Of a stretch of DNA of 64,000 bases, positions 1 through 8,523 are shown one piece after another. A model generated the notes under the pieces. The model made no database searches, was not told the DNA's origin, and worked only from the letters and a program-made list of their open reading frames with translations. The stretch lies in assembly GCA_009691765.1 (NCBI GenBank), contig SIAO01000011.1:1-64000 (forward strand), given 5' to 3'. Each line of letters begins with the position of its first letter. Within the stretch, counting starts at the first letter, position 1. The DNA comes from Planctomycetota bacterium (GTDB taxonomy: Bacteria > Planctomycetota > GCA-002687715). The translations under genes and the position numbers were made by a program.

Positions 1-1
1 C

Positions 2-2947
2 GTCGCGGGTTTGGGCGAAGGGAATCGCGTGGCAACGGGCATCGCACTCACAAAACGCCTACTCGACGCCATCACAGAGTTTGTCCCCGACTTCGACACC
101 GCAGGTGATCAACCGGACAAAAATGGCTCCGTGCTCAAGGCACTCGAACTCACCATGCCTGACGGCAGCGTGGAGGAGATTCCTAGGCCACTGATTCCAC
201 TTCTCGATACTGCGTTGTTGACGAACGCACCCGGCGAACCGCGCGTTGGCAAACAAGTGGAAACGGAAATCGGTTCCTCCGACCGCGTGGATGTGGTGAT
301 GGCCTTCATCCGCTACAGCGGCATCGCACCGTTGTTGGAGACGCTGAAAACGCATTGCGCGGCAGGGCGTCGTTTGCGCATCCTGACCACGACCTACACA
401 GGAACCACCGAAGCCCGCGCACTCGATGCGTTGGTTGCGCTCGGCGCCGAAGTGCGCGTTTCGTACGACCTCAGCACAACGCGCCTGCACGCCAAAGCGT
501 GGCTGTTTCACCGCGACAGTGGGTTCTCGACGGCCTACATCGGTTCATCGAACCTCACGCACAGCGCGCAGGTCACAGGGCTCGAATGGAATCTGCGCTT
601 GTCTGAGGCGCGCAACCTCGCGGTGTTGCGCAAGATGGGCTGCGTGTTTGATGGCTACTGGGAAGGTGGCGACTTCCGCCGCTACTCGCGCGAGGAGTTT
701 GACGCACAGCAACCGTTAACGAGCGACGCATCACGCAGCTTGCAACTGAGCCCCTTGGAAGTTCGCCTCGAACCGTTCCAAGAGCGCTTGCTCGAACAAA
801 TCGCTTTGGCGCGCGAACAAGGGCGCCATCGCAATCTCTTAGTCGCAGCAACGGGCACAGGCAAGACTGTGATGGCCGCGGTGGACTTCGCGCGCTTCCT
901 CGAACGCAGTCCCGGTGCGCGACTGTTGTTCGTGGCGCATCGCGAAGAAATTCTCGCGCAAGCACTGGCGACCTTCCGCCAAGCACTGCGCCGCCCTGAC
1001 TTCGGCGAACTCTGGGTGGGCTCCAAACGACCAACGCGATTCGATCATGTTTTCGCGTCTATCCAAACGCTGAGCGCCAATGTGCTCGATCACCTTGAAG
1101 CCAAGCACTTCCACATGGTGATCGTTGACGAGTTTCATCACGCCGCCGCGCCAACCTACGCTGCTCTTCTCGACAAAGTGAACCCCGTAGAGCTGTTGGG
1201 GCTGACCGCGACGCCAGAACGCGGCGACGGACTTCCGATTCTGCATTGGTTTGATGGACGCATTGCTGCGGAGATGCGCCTGTGGGATGCCATCGACCAA
1301 CACCGCTTGGTGCCGTTTCTGTACTTTGGCATTGCCGATGGCACCGATTTGCGCGCAGTGAAGTGGCGTCGCGGCCACGGCTATGACACCGAACAACTCA
1401 GCAGAGTCTTGTGCGCGAACGAGCCCTACGCGCGGACGGTATTGCAATCCGTCGAACGCTTCGCCGGTGATGTCCACAAAGTGCGTGCGTTGGCGTTTTG
1501 CGCGAGTGTGGCTCATGCCGAGTTCATGGCGCGCGTGTTCCTTACTGAAGGTGTACGCGCTATGGCTGTCTCTGGAGCCACGCCCTGGCAGGAGCGCAGC
1601 AAAGCACTCGAAGATCTCAAAGCCGGACGCATCAACGTCTTGTTTGCAGTGGACCTTTTCAACGAAGGCGTAGACCTTCCGCCGGTCGACACACTCCTAC
1701 TGCTGCGTCCGACCGACAGCGCCACTCTGTTTCTCCAGCAACTCGGCCGAGGGCTGAGACGAGCGCCTGGGAAATCGGCCTGCACTGTGCTGGACTTCGT
1801 GGGCCAGCACCGCAAGGAATATCGCTTCGATGTGCGCTTCAATGCGTTGCTCGGCTGCACTCGCGCTGAGCTCGAGAAGAGCATCAAAACTGGCTTCCCG
1901 TACCTTCCCGCTGGATGCAGCCTGCAACTGGATCCTGTTGCCAGCGAAATCGTCCTACGCAGTCTGAAAGACGCCATTCCCTCTCACTGGAACGCCAAAG
2001 TTGACGCCCTACGCGGTCTGATGAACGCAGAGAACGCGCAGCCAAGTTTGGCGCAGTTCCTGCAAGAGACTGGACTTGAAGTCACAGATGTGTACGCGGG
2101 CGACAAGAGTTGGTCTGATCTGTGTGCTGCCGCCGGAGTGCGTTGCCATGAAAGCGGACCTCATGAAGACGCACTACGCCACGCATGTGGTCGCCTCCGT
2201 CATGTGGATGATCTCGTGCGCCTCGACACCTGGGCCCAAATGGTGCAGCCTGAACTGGCTCCGCAAGTCGCATCACTCGCATATAGAGAGTCTAGGTTGT
2301 TGCGCATGTTGGTCGCCTCCCTCATGCAATCGCCCCTGAAGACTGCCAAGGACACCACGATGCAGGAGGCTTGCGACATCTTGTGGCAACACCCGCAAGT
2401 GCTCGCAGAACTCCGTGAACTGTTCGCAGTGCTTCGATCCACAATCCAGCACCTCACTGCGCCGCTGGATTCACACCCTGTAGTGCCGCTCCAAGTGCAT
2501 GCGCGCTACTCCCGCATCGAAATCCTTGCGGCTTTCGGCATCGGCATCGGCGATGCGGCGCGCACGCCCGACTGGCGCGAAGGCGTGTATTGGGCCGAAT
2601 CCGCAGCCGTCGACATTCTGCCCTTCACACGCGATAAGACCAGCGGCCATTTCTCGCCGACGACGAGCTATCACGACTACGCCACGAACTTCTCAACGAT
2701 TCATTGGCAAAGTCAGAACTCCACGAGCAGCGAAAGCCCAACCGGACGACGCTACAGAGATCACGTGAAATTGGGCAGCAGCATCATGGTCTTCTCGCGG
2801 CGCGACACAGCCGACAAGACTTATCACTTCCTCGGTCCAGCGACCTATGTACGGCATGAGGGCGAGCGGCCCATGTCCATCACTTGGAAACTGAAACACC
2901 CGCTCCCAGGCGACATCTATGCGGTCCTCGCGGCTGTTGTGGCGTGA
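2..2947 (+). CDS. PLD-nuclease / superfamily II helicase / DUF3427 protein, 5' end cut by window
   Basis: Probably a nucleic-acid-processing enzyme combining a phospholipase-D-like nuclease with a DEAD/DEAH-type helicase. Residue numbers count from a TTG at base 11. A PLD-like domain shows H160-x-K162 and GSSN at 178-181. The helicase has Walker A AATGTGKT around 280-287, DEFH at 373-376 and a TATPERGDG motif. The helicase C-terminal lobe contains QQLGRGLRR. The last ~150 residues look like DUF3427 (SIMVFSRRD...YHFLGPATYV). The frame is open to base 2, and relatives usually have about 60 more N-terminal residues, so I treat it as truncated rather than starting at the TTG. This architecture is common in bacteria. 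A role in DNA repair or anti-phage defence is only inference. Confidence 0.88.
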   Translation, partial: VAGLGEGNRVATGIALTKRLLDAITEFVPDFDTAGDQPDKNGSVLKALELTMPDGSVEEIPRPLIPLLDTALLTNAPGEPRVGKQVETEIGSSDRVDVVMAFIRYSGIAPLLETLKTHCAAGRRLRILTTTYTGTTEARALDALVALGAEVRVSYDLSTTRLHAKAWLFHRDSGFSTAYIGSSNLTHSAQVTGLEWNLRLSEARNLAVLRKMGCVFDGYWEGGDFRRYSREEFDAQQPLTSDASRSLQLSPLEVRLEPFQERLLEQIALAREQGRHRNLLVAATGTGKTVMAAVDFARFLERSPGARLLFVAHREEILAQALATFRQALRRPDFGELWVGSKRPTRFDHVFASIQTLSANVLDHLEAKHFHMVIVDEFHHAAAPTYAALLDKVNPVELLGLTATPERGDGLPILHWFDGRIAAEMRLWDAIDQHRLVPFLYFGIADGTDLRAVKWRRGHGYDTEQLSRVLCANEPYARTVLQSVERFAGDVHKVRALAFCASVAHAEFMARVFLTEGVRAMAVSGATPWQERSKALEDLKAGRINVLFAVDLFNEGVDLPPVDTLLLLRPTDSATLFLQQLGRGLRRAPGKSACTVLDFVGQHRKEYRFDVRFNALLGCTRAELEKSIKTGFPYLPAGCSLQLDPVASEIVLRSLKDAIPSHWNAKVDALRGLMNAENAQPSLAQFLQETGLEVTDVYAGDKSWSDLCAAAGVRCHESGPHEDALRHACGRLRHVDDLVRLDTWAQMVQPELAPQVASLAYRESRLLRMLVASLMQSPLKTAKDTTMQEACDILWQHPQVLAELRELFAVLRSTIQHLTAPLDSHPVVPLQVHARYSRIEILAAFGIGIGDAARTPDWREGVYWAESAAVDILPFTRDKTSGHFSPTTSYHDYATNFSTIHWQSQNSTSSESPTGRRYRDHVKLGSSIMVFSRRDTADKTYHFLGPATYVRHEGERPMSITWKLKHPLPGDIYAVLAAVVA

Positions 2948-3025
2948 ATCGCGCAGCACGCTGCCTGCTTCTCGGATAGTGTGCGCACGTTCGCGCAGCA
3001 GCACATTCGCAAAGGAGGAATCAAC

Positions 3026-3823
3026 ATGGACAGCAAGAGCAACAATCCCTTTACGCGGCGGCAAGCATTGGCGGGCATTGCAGTGGGGGCTGCAGCGGTA
3101 GGCACAGGAATAGGTTCGAATACGAACGCCGCAGCGCCCTGCGACTGCCCCATCCATGGGAATGGCGCAATGTTGCCTCACGCACTGCAAGACACCGCGA
3201 GGCCGCCCGCATTTGCTGGACAACATGCGCTGGTCCCGCTGCCCTTCGATGCCACGAAACTGAACGGCATCTCAGCGAAACTCATCACTTCGCATCACGA
3301 GAACAACTACGGCGCCGCCGTGAAAAACTTGAACAAGGTCGAAGGCGAGTTGCTCAAAGTGAGTGCCGAAACTCCACCATTCCTCGTGGCCGGGCTGCGT
3401 GAGCGGGAGCTGATGTTCCGCAATTCCAAGACGCTGCACGAAGCCTATTTCGCCAACCTCGGCGGAGACGGCAAACGCAGCGGCGCCATCGAGAGTGCAC
3501 TCTCCGCGGCCTACTCATCGCTCGCAACTTGGGAAACACACTTCCGCGCCACTGGCCTCTGCCTCGGTGGCGGCAGCGGCTGGGTCGTCCTCTCTTGGGA
3601 GTTGTTCACGGGCACACTGCGCACGGCGTGGTCGAGCAACCACACTCAATCCCTCGCGTCCTCCGTGCCACTCCTCGTCATGGACATGTACGAGCACGCC
3701 TACCAAATGGATTTCGGCGCCGCGCACGCCAAGTACATCGACACCTTCTTCGCCAACATCCAGTGGGACGAAGTCAACCGCCGTCTCGAACGCGCGCAAC
3801 TTGCTAGCGCTGCGCTCCGCTGA
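3026..3823 (+). CDS. sodA/sodB-like: Tat-exported Fe/Mn superoxide dismutase
   Basis: Converts superoxide to oxygen and peroxide, here probably outside the cytoplasm. The 265-residue product starts at an ATG five bases after a strong AAAGGAGGA ribosome site. Residues 9-37 carry a twin-arginine signal (FTRRQALAG followed by an Ala/Gly-rich hydrophobic stretch). The SOD fold is recognised from SHHENNY (H90), LHEAYF (H138), GGGSGW (181-186) and DMYEHAY (D220, H224). These four residues match the metal ligands of the Fe/Mn family. The usual Trp of DxWEHAY is Tyr here, as in the long SOD subfamily seen in planctomycetes and proteobacteria. Fe versus Mn cannot be decided. It is monocistronic, with 77 bases separating it from the upstream helicase. 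Confidence 0.9.
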   Translation: MDSKSNNPFTRRQALAGIAVGAAAVGTGIGSNTNAAAPCDCPIHGNGAMLPHALQDTARPPAFAGQHALVPLPFDATKLNGISAKLITSHHENNYGAAVKNLNKVEGELLKVSAETPPFLVAGLRERELMFRNSKTLHEAYFANLGGDGKRSGAIESALSAAYSSLATWETHFRATGLCLGGGSGWVVLSWELFTGTLRTAWSSNHTQSLASSVPLLVMDMYEHAYQMDFGAAHAKYIDTFFANIQWDEVNRRLERAQLASAALR

Positions 3824-3847
3824 TCGACACACGGCTCACCACCACCC

Positions 3848-4134
3848 ATGTCCGCCACGCACAAGCTCTACTTGAACCTCGCTGTCACTGATGTGCAGCG
3901 CTGCGTTCTTCAGCAAACGACTCTTCCACGCACACCGAGATGATCCCAGCGCTCTCCGCCGAGAGCCGCGCCGCAGTCGACAGCATGGTCGAAACTGCCC
4001 TCGCCAACGGCGGCACCCCTGCCCAACCACCGTTCCTTCACGGCACCTGCTATGGCCGCAGCTTCTTCGACCCCGACGGCCACCACTGGGAAGTGTTTCA
4101 CAACGACGAAAGCGCCAGCACCGAGGGCCCGTAG
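3848..4134 (+). pseudogene. Decayed VOC/glyoxalase-family gene
   Basis: Three short segments in three different frames line up in order with one VOC (glyoxalase/bleomycin-resistance) protein. The first is an N-terminal piece from the ATG at 3848 (MSATHKLYLNLAVTDVQR). The second is a piece around 3900-3945 (AAFFSKRLFHAH). The third is the C-terminal half from about 3946 to 4134 (ALSAESRAAVDSMVETAL, then YGRSFFDPDGHHWEVF). Intact relatives are about 130 residues with a ~45-residue middle part that is missing here. The gene therefore has a deletion plus at least two frameshifts and should be inactive. The HHWEVF end matches the family's metal-site strand. Confidence 0.72.
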
Positions 4135-4295
4135 TCAGCCTCTCGCCGTGCCACTTGCGCTCCTTGAACGAACACGTCAAGCGGCTGGAGAAGAAGATCG
4201 AACGCGCCACGCTGCAGCAACACGGCACTGGTCGTGGGGTCTTGTATGACCTGCGCTGATGGCGCCAGCATTATTCGTGGCGCATTGAAGAAGAA

Positions 4296-4367
4296 CTGCC
4301 CGAGTAGGATTCGAACCTACAACCAAGCGGTTAACAGCCGCCTACTCTACCGTTGAGCTATCGGGCA
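4296..4367 (-). tRNA. tRNA-Asn (GTT anticodon)
   Basis: On the minus strand this 72-nt segment folds as a complete cloverleaf. The 7-bp acceptor stem is TGCCCGA/TCGGGCA. It has a D arm with GGTA, an anticodon loop CTGTTAA giving anticodon GTT, and a T arm GTAGG-TTCGAAT-CCTAC. The discriminator base is G, as expected for tRNA-Asn. CCA is not encoded. Confidence 0.97.
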
Positions 4368-4613
4368 TCAGCCAACGCACCTTTCGGCACATCGACGGGG
4401 GGAATCTTAGAGGGGCCGGGCCGAGACTCAAGACCGCCGCGTAGGTGACTTCGATGGCCGAGGCTGCGGCGGATTCTCGTGCATGGCCTTGGCGACACGC
4501 TTGTGACGGAGATTTGTGCCTGCATGAAAACAAGCGGATCAATTCGCCAAGAAAAATTCAAGGCCAATGTATAGACAAGAATCAGAGCGCGTGGGAGAGT
4601 CCTGACACCCCTG
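4368..4613. other. Intergenic stretch between tRNA-Asn and the small membrane gene
   Basis: About 245 bases that must hold the minus-strand tRNA promoter and the plus-strand promoter of the small membrane gene. A possible -10 hexamer TATAGA lies on the plus strand near 4570, without a convincing -35. I see no gene, repeat or strong hairpin in it. Confidence 0.4.
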
Positions 4614-4925
4614 ATGCACACGGAACTGGACCAACTGTCCTCCGATGTTCAAACCCCCATCCTTGCGCTTGGATGGCTGGCTTGGATCAGCACCGCTGTT
4701 GTGTGTGTGTGGTCCACGATCATCGCCTTCACTGGTGGCACGCTGCCGGTCCTTGGCACAGAACTTCATGGCGGGTTCGGGATTGGACTCTGCTGGTTTC
4801 TGTTCATTGCCCCCACCATCATGGTCATGGGTCATTGCATCAGCGTCATGCTCATCAGCGGCCTCGGAATGGCGCTGTCTGTCTTTTTCCCGCGCCGATC
4901 CGACCGCCGCATCCCGCGCCACTAA
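4614..4925 (+). CDS. Small two-helix membrane protein, unknown
   Basis: A 103-residue product that I do not recognise. Residues about 15-38 and 53-92 are strongly hydrophobic (LGWLAWISTAVVCVWSTIIAF; FLFIAPTIMVMG). This suggests two or three membrane segments, with a basic C-terminus (FFPRRSDRRIPRH) expected in the cytoplasm. The hydrophobic pattern, the Gly/Leu codon use and the absence of a better frame support it as a real gene, but no ribosome site is obvious. A TATAGA hexamer lies about 40 bases upstream. It converges with the copper ATPase gene. Confidence 0.5.
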   Translation: MHTELDQLSSDVQTPILALGWLAWISTAVVCVWSTIIAFTGGTLPVLGTELHGGFGIGLCWFLFIAPTIMVMGHCISVMLISGLGMALSVFFPRRSDRRIPRH

Positions 4926-4953
4926 GGGCTGTGCAGCCCGCGTTCGCGGCTGC
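4926..4953. terminator. Overlapping GC hairpins between convergent genes
   Basis: Two nested inverted repeats sit exactly between the stop of the plus-strand membrane gene and the stop of the minus-strand ATPase gene. They are GGGCT-GTGC-AGCCC (4926-4939) and GCAGCC...GGCTGC (4933-4953). Neither has a U-tract, so this is a guess at a bidirectional or alternative terminator based on position and stem strength. Confidence 0.35.
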
Positions 4954-4958
4954 GCCAC

Positions 4959-7112
4959 TCAGCGCCAGCGCGCAAGCCGTAACGAGTTCCCTAGCAGGAA
5001 CAAGCACGAACCGCTCATGGCCAAAGCAGCGAGCGCTGGCGAGAGCACGAAACCCCAAACACCCATAGCTGTCGGTAGGGCCAACAAATTGTAGGCAAAA
5101 GCACCTACGAGATTCTGGCGGATCACGCGCCGCGTCGCACGCGAAAGCTCGACAAACTGAGGCACCACCAGCAATCCAGGCCGCAAGCAGATCACTGCAC
5201 CAGCCGCGCGGGCAACGTCTGCTGAACCATGGACCGCAACACCAACACTGGCTGCCGCGAGCGCAGGCCCGTCATTGATGCCATCACCCACCATGATGGC
5301 GCCGCCAGCCAGCCCACGCAGCGCCGCGAGCTTCGCTTCTGGTGCGAGTCCCGCTTGCGAATCACGAATGCCTACCGCTGATGCAACATGCCGCACCGCC
5401 GCGGCGTGATCGCCTGAGAGCAGATGCACTTGTAATCCTGAGGCATGCAAACGCGACACCGTTTCAACCGCGTCGTTGCGCAGCGCTGCCTGAAAGCTCA
5501 CAAGCCCCAACACTTGCCCGTCGCTCTGCAACCATGCAAGGCCCAAGCCACGTTGCGCAAGCTCCGAAGCAGCGGCATCCAACAGCGAAGCGGATTCAAC
5601 GCCACGCGCCCAAGCACCCCGCCCCAAACGCAACTTGCGCCCTTCGATCGTGCCCTCGACGCCGTTCCCTGGATGTGTCACGACTTCACTCGCGGAAGGG
5701 AGTGATTTTGTTGCCAATGCAGCAGCAGCAGCAGCGCAAACTGCAACGCCGTACGGATGCAACGACCCAGCCTCCAGCGCAGCGGCAAGCGCGAGGACTT
5801 CTGTTTCACTGCTGCCTGAGGTCGCCACGACGCGCTCGACCACAGGCAAACCGGTGGTGAGAGTTCCGGTCTTGTCTAGCACCACATGCCGCGCAACAGC
5901 AGCGGCTTCAAACGCCGCGGGATCGCGCACGATCAAGCCAAGGCGCGCCGCGCGTCCGAGCGCCGCCGTCACCGCTGCGGGTGTGGCAAGGCCAAGCGAA
6001 CACGGACACGCCACAAGCAGGACCGCAACCATGTGCTCCATGGCGACGGACGCATCTCGCAACACCCACCAAACCACAAGCGTGCCCAGCGCAAGCAGCA
6101 AGACCAACGGTGTGAACACTGCCGCCACTCTGTCGCAAGTGCGTTCGATCGGAGTCTTGCGCCGCCCAGCGGTGCGCAACGCTTCGATCACTCGCCCCAG
6201 ATGGCTCTCGCCGCCAATCGCGCTGACGCGTACGCGCAGCTCTCCAAGTTGATTCACGCTGCCGGCACGCACAGCATCACCGGGGCCGCAGTCGCGCGGC
6301 AGACTTTCGCCCGTGAGCCAAGCTTCATCCACGCTGCTGCGGCCAGATTCGATCGTGCCATCCGCTGCAATGCTCTCGCCAGCGCGCACACACAACAAAT
6401 CACGCACATGCAATTCGTTCGCGACAACCGTCACTCGTTGCCCACCACGAATCACCTGCGCTTCCGTCGGCAACTGACGGCTCAAAGCGCGAAACGCCGC
6501 CGCTCCCGCTGCACTGGCACGTGATTCCAAAGCGCGTCCGAGCAGCACGAAAGCGATGATCAAGGCCGCAGACTCAAAATGCAGATGCTCGACGTGCCCA
6601 CGCAAGAGCTGCGCCAAGGACACGGTGAACGCCGTGGCCATGCCGATACCCACGAGCGCATTCATTTCCGGACGCAAGCGCAGCAACGCGCGCGCTCCCG
6701 GCAACAAAACGGGACGCATGGCCGCACTCAAGAGCGCCACTGTGAGAGCGCACTGCAACCATGCAGACCACAGCGAGCCAGCGCGCAGGCCTGTCATTTC
6801 ACTCATGCCGAGCGCAGCCACCACGAATCCGAGCGCAATCCACAACCAGAACCAAGGGCGCGGTCGAGAGCGCCCGCCGACCACACCCGCATCACCATGA
6901 GGCACACCAATGCTGTCCGCCAAACGCGCAGCATGCCCTGCACGGCGCAACGCAGCGATCAACGCAGCGGAATCCGGATTGCCTTCAACGAAGGCCGCTT
7001 GTTCGGCAAGACTCACCGCCGCAGAACTCACACCGGGCACTGCGGCCAGCGCAGCCTCAGCGCTGGCTACGCAGGAAGCACAGGTCAGCCCTTCCACTTG
7101 CAGGTGGATCAT
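4959..7112 (-). CDS. copA: Copper-exporting P1B-type ATPase
   Basis: Pumps Cu+ out of the cytoplasm using ATP. The 717-residue product has one N-terminal heavy-metal domain with GLTCASC (C11, C14). It then shows TGES (267-270), the intramembrane CPC site (369-371, CPCSLGLATP), the phosphorylation site DKTGT (413-417) and GDGIND. Near the end AYN and MSGS resemble the seventh- and eighth-helix metal residues of Cu+ pumps (P1B-1). I chose the ATG whose product begins MIHLQVEGLTC; an in-frame ATG ten codons earlier at 7142 (MPYPAS) is an alternative, as neither has a clear ribosome site. It lies 77 bases downstream of the VCBS-repeat gene on the same strand. No copper chaperone or CopY/CueR-type regulator is adjacent. 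Confidence 0.92.
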   Translation of the reverse strand: MIHLQVEGLTCASCVASAEAALAAVPGVSSAAVSLAEQAAFVEGNPDSAALIAALRRAGHAARLADSIGVPHGDAGVVGGRSRPRPWFWLWIALGFVVAALGMSEMTGLRAGSLWSAWLQCALTVALLSAAMRPVLLPGARALLRLRPEMNALVGIGMATAFTVSLAQLLRGHVEHLHFESAALIIAFVLLGRALESRASAAGAAAFRALSRQLPTEAQVIRGGQRVTVVANELHVRDLLCVRAGESIAADGTIESGRSSVDEAWLTGESLPRDCGPGDAVRAGSVNQLGELRVRVSAIGGESHLGRVIEALRTAGRRKTPIERTCDRVAAVFTPLVLLLALGTLVVWWVLRDASVAMEHMVAVLLVACPCSLGLATPAAVTAALGRAARLGLIVRDPAAFEAAAVARHVVLDKTGTLTTGLPVVERVVATSGSSETEVLALAAALEAGSLHPYGVAVCAAAAAALATKSLPSASEVVTHPGNGVEGTIEGRKLRLGRGAWARGVESASLLDAAASELAQRGLGLAWLQSDGQVLGLVSFQAALRNDAVETVSRLHASGLQVHLLSGDHAAAVRHVASAVGIRDSQAGLAPEAKLAALRGLAGGAIMVGDGINDGPALAAASVGVAVHGSADVARAAGAVICLRPGLLVVPQFVELSRATRRVIRQNLVGAFAYNLLALPTAMGVWGFVLSPALAALAMSGSCLFLLGNSLRLARWR

Positions 7113-7189
7113 GCTTGCAGGATACGGCATCGCTGTGCGGCGGCCTGCTACCCAGCGCACAGCGTGTTAATCGCAGCGATTGCTTCGCA

Positions 7190-8470
7190 TTAACTCTTGG
7201 CCGGCTCGCGCAAATACAGCCAGACGGTGCCTGTCATGATTTGCTCCTCCTCTAGGGGCTCGAGCTCTTCGTAGATCTTGCCGAGCCGAGCCTGTATGAC
7301 TTCGTTGCGCTCAGCCGAACATTCAGGTGTCATTTCTTTGTAGAGGCCATCGCGCTCGGCGTGCAGCTCATCTCGCTTTTTCAACTGCTCCACAAGGAGT
7401 TCGCGCGGCTTGCCCAGACGTTGGAAGGCATCGCCCACCAAAAGGTCTGGGCGCCCATCCATATTCCAGTCGGTGACGCACAGTTTGACTCTCGCGCCTG
7501 GGCCACTTGGCTGCGCTTGCCACGCCACGCTCTTATCCCAATTAGGATTCAATGTTGGCAACAACGTCACACCTGCCGCATATTCAGCCGCACTTTTGGC
7601 CGCCGTGTTTTTGAAGAGAGTCACCGAACCGTCGCCGGCACCGACGAGCAAATCTGCGCGCCCATCGCCATCCCAATCCGCGACGCAGGGGCCGGCGTCA
7701 CCGCCCGGCACTTGAATATCTTTGCCACCTGCTTGCAGTGCAGTGGCCTTCGCAGCAAACGCTGGGTTCTTTGAGTCGCCTTCGTTCACCACGAGCATCA
7801 CGCGCCCAGCGATATTGCCGATGTAGATATCCAAGTCGCCATCACCATCGTGATCCACCAACCAGGGCGCTGAAGCGAGACTGTCCATCTCGGGCGCTTT
7901 CTCGCTCTTCCACACGGGCCCGGCATTCACGGCCTTGCCGTCTTTGTTCTTGAGCACTTCTGACTTGGCAAACACACCCCTCGATGTCTCACGAATGATG
8001 TAGACATCCCCGGGCCAATAGGAACCGGAAGTGATCTCACGCAAGCCGTCGGAATTGAGGTCCGCAAACTGCGGACCAAACCCGATGCATCAACTCGCCG
8101 GGACGGATGCGTCCGCCCCTCCCGCTTGCAGGAACACACCAGCAGCAAAGATCGGCGAAGATTCAGTGCCCGTGTTGCGATAGATGTTGAGCTTGCCGCC
8201 GCCAAACTGGCCCACAAGCAAATCGCGCACACCGTCGCCATCAAAGTCATAGTGCAACGGAGCTGCGTGGCCAATGTCGACTTCGATCGGTTTTCCGCCT
8301 GCTTGCAGCATGATGGGCGCAACCAATTCTGATGTTGGCTTAGCGGCCGTTTCCAACACAGCAGCCGGCGTCACCTCTTGCGCGCAAAGCACGCTCGCAC
8401 CGAGCAGCCCACCGAACGCCAGCGCCACGCTCACGGATCGAACAACCATCAATCTGTATTTTCGAAGCAT
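7190..8470 (-). CDS. Secreted VCBS/FG-GAP-repeat protein with one in-frame UGA (candidate selenoprotein)
   Basis: A 426-residue secreted protein if the UGA at 8092-8090 is read through. The ATG at 8470 follows a GGAGG site. Residues 1-31 form a signal peptide ending near LCAQE. Five FG-GAP/VCBS-like repeats carry Ca-binding-style acidic loops: DFDGDG (~75), DLNSDG (~137), DHDGDGD, DWDGDG and DWNMDG. They suggest a beta-propeller, followed by a charged helical tail. The UGA is residue 127, followed by Cys128 in S-UGA-C-I-G-F-G-P-Q. The frame is identical on both sides, and the repeat pattern continues directly across it. A hairpin just downstream looks like a SECIS element (separate entry). 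The alternatives are a nonsense mutation or a sequencing error. The substrate or partner is unknown. It may be transcribed with accD upstream and the copper ATPase downstream. Confidence 0.7.
8049..8085 (-). promoter_or_regulatory. Candidate bacterial SECIS hairpin after in-frame UGA
   Basis: On the minus strand, 12 nt after the UGA (8092-8090), lies a perfect 8-bp stem GGTCCGCA/TGCGGACC (8077-8070 with 8066-8059) closed by the loop GTT. Below it, TCGG (8085-8082) can pair with CCGA (8052-8049) across an internal loop. The apical loop starts 20 nt after the UGA and its first base is G. Both fit the known geometry of E. coli-type SECIS elements bound by SelB. No selA, selB, selD or tRNA-Sec is in the window. 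Confidence 0.5.
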
Positions 8471-8523
8471 ACGACCTCCATCAGAGAGCCTGCACACTAC
8501 AGCAATCACCCAAGCTCTGCGGC

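Noticed and set aside
4140..4259. Short coiled-coil-like frame (NEHVKRLEKKIERATLQQ) after the glyoxalase remnant
   Set aside because: Lacks a start and homologous context; may be debris of a second gene but cannot be supported.
7190..8470. Two separate genes instead of one with UGA
   Set aside because: The downstream part has no start with a ribosome site or signal peptide, and both parts share one frame and one repeat architecture.
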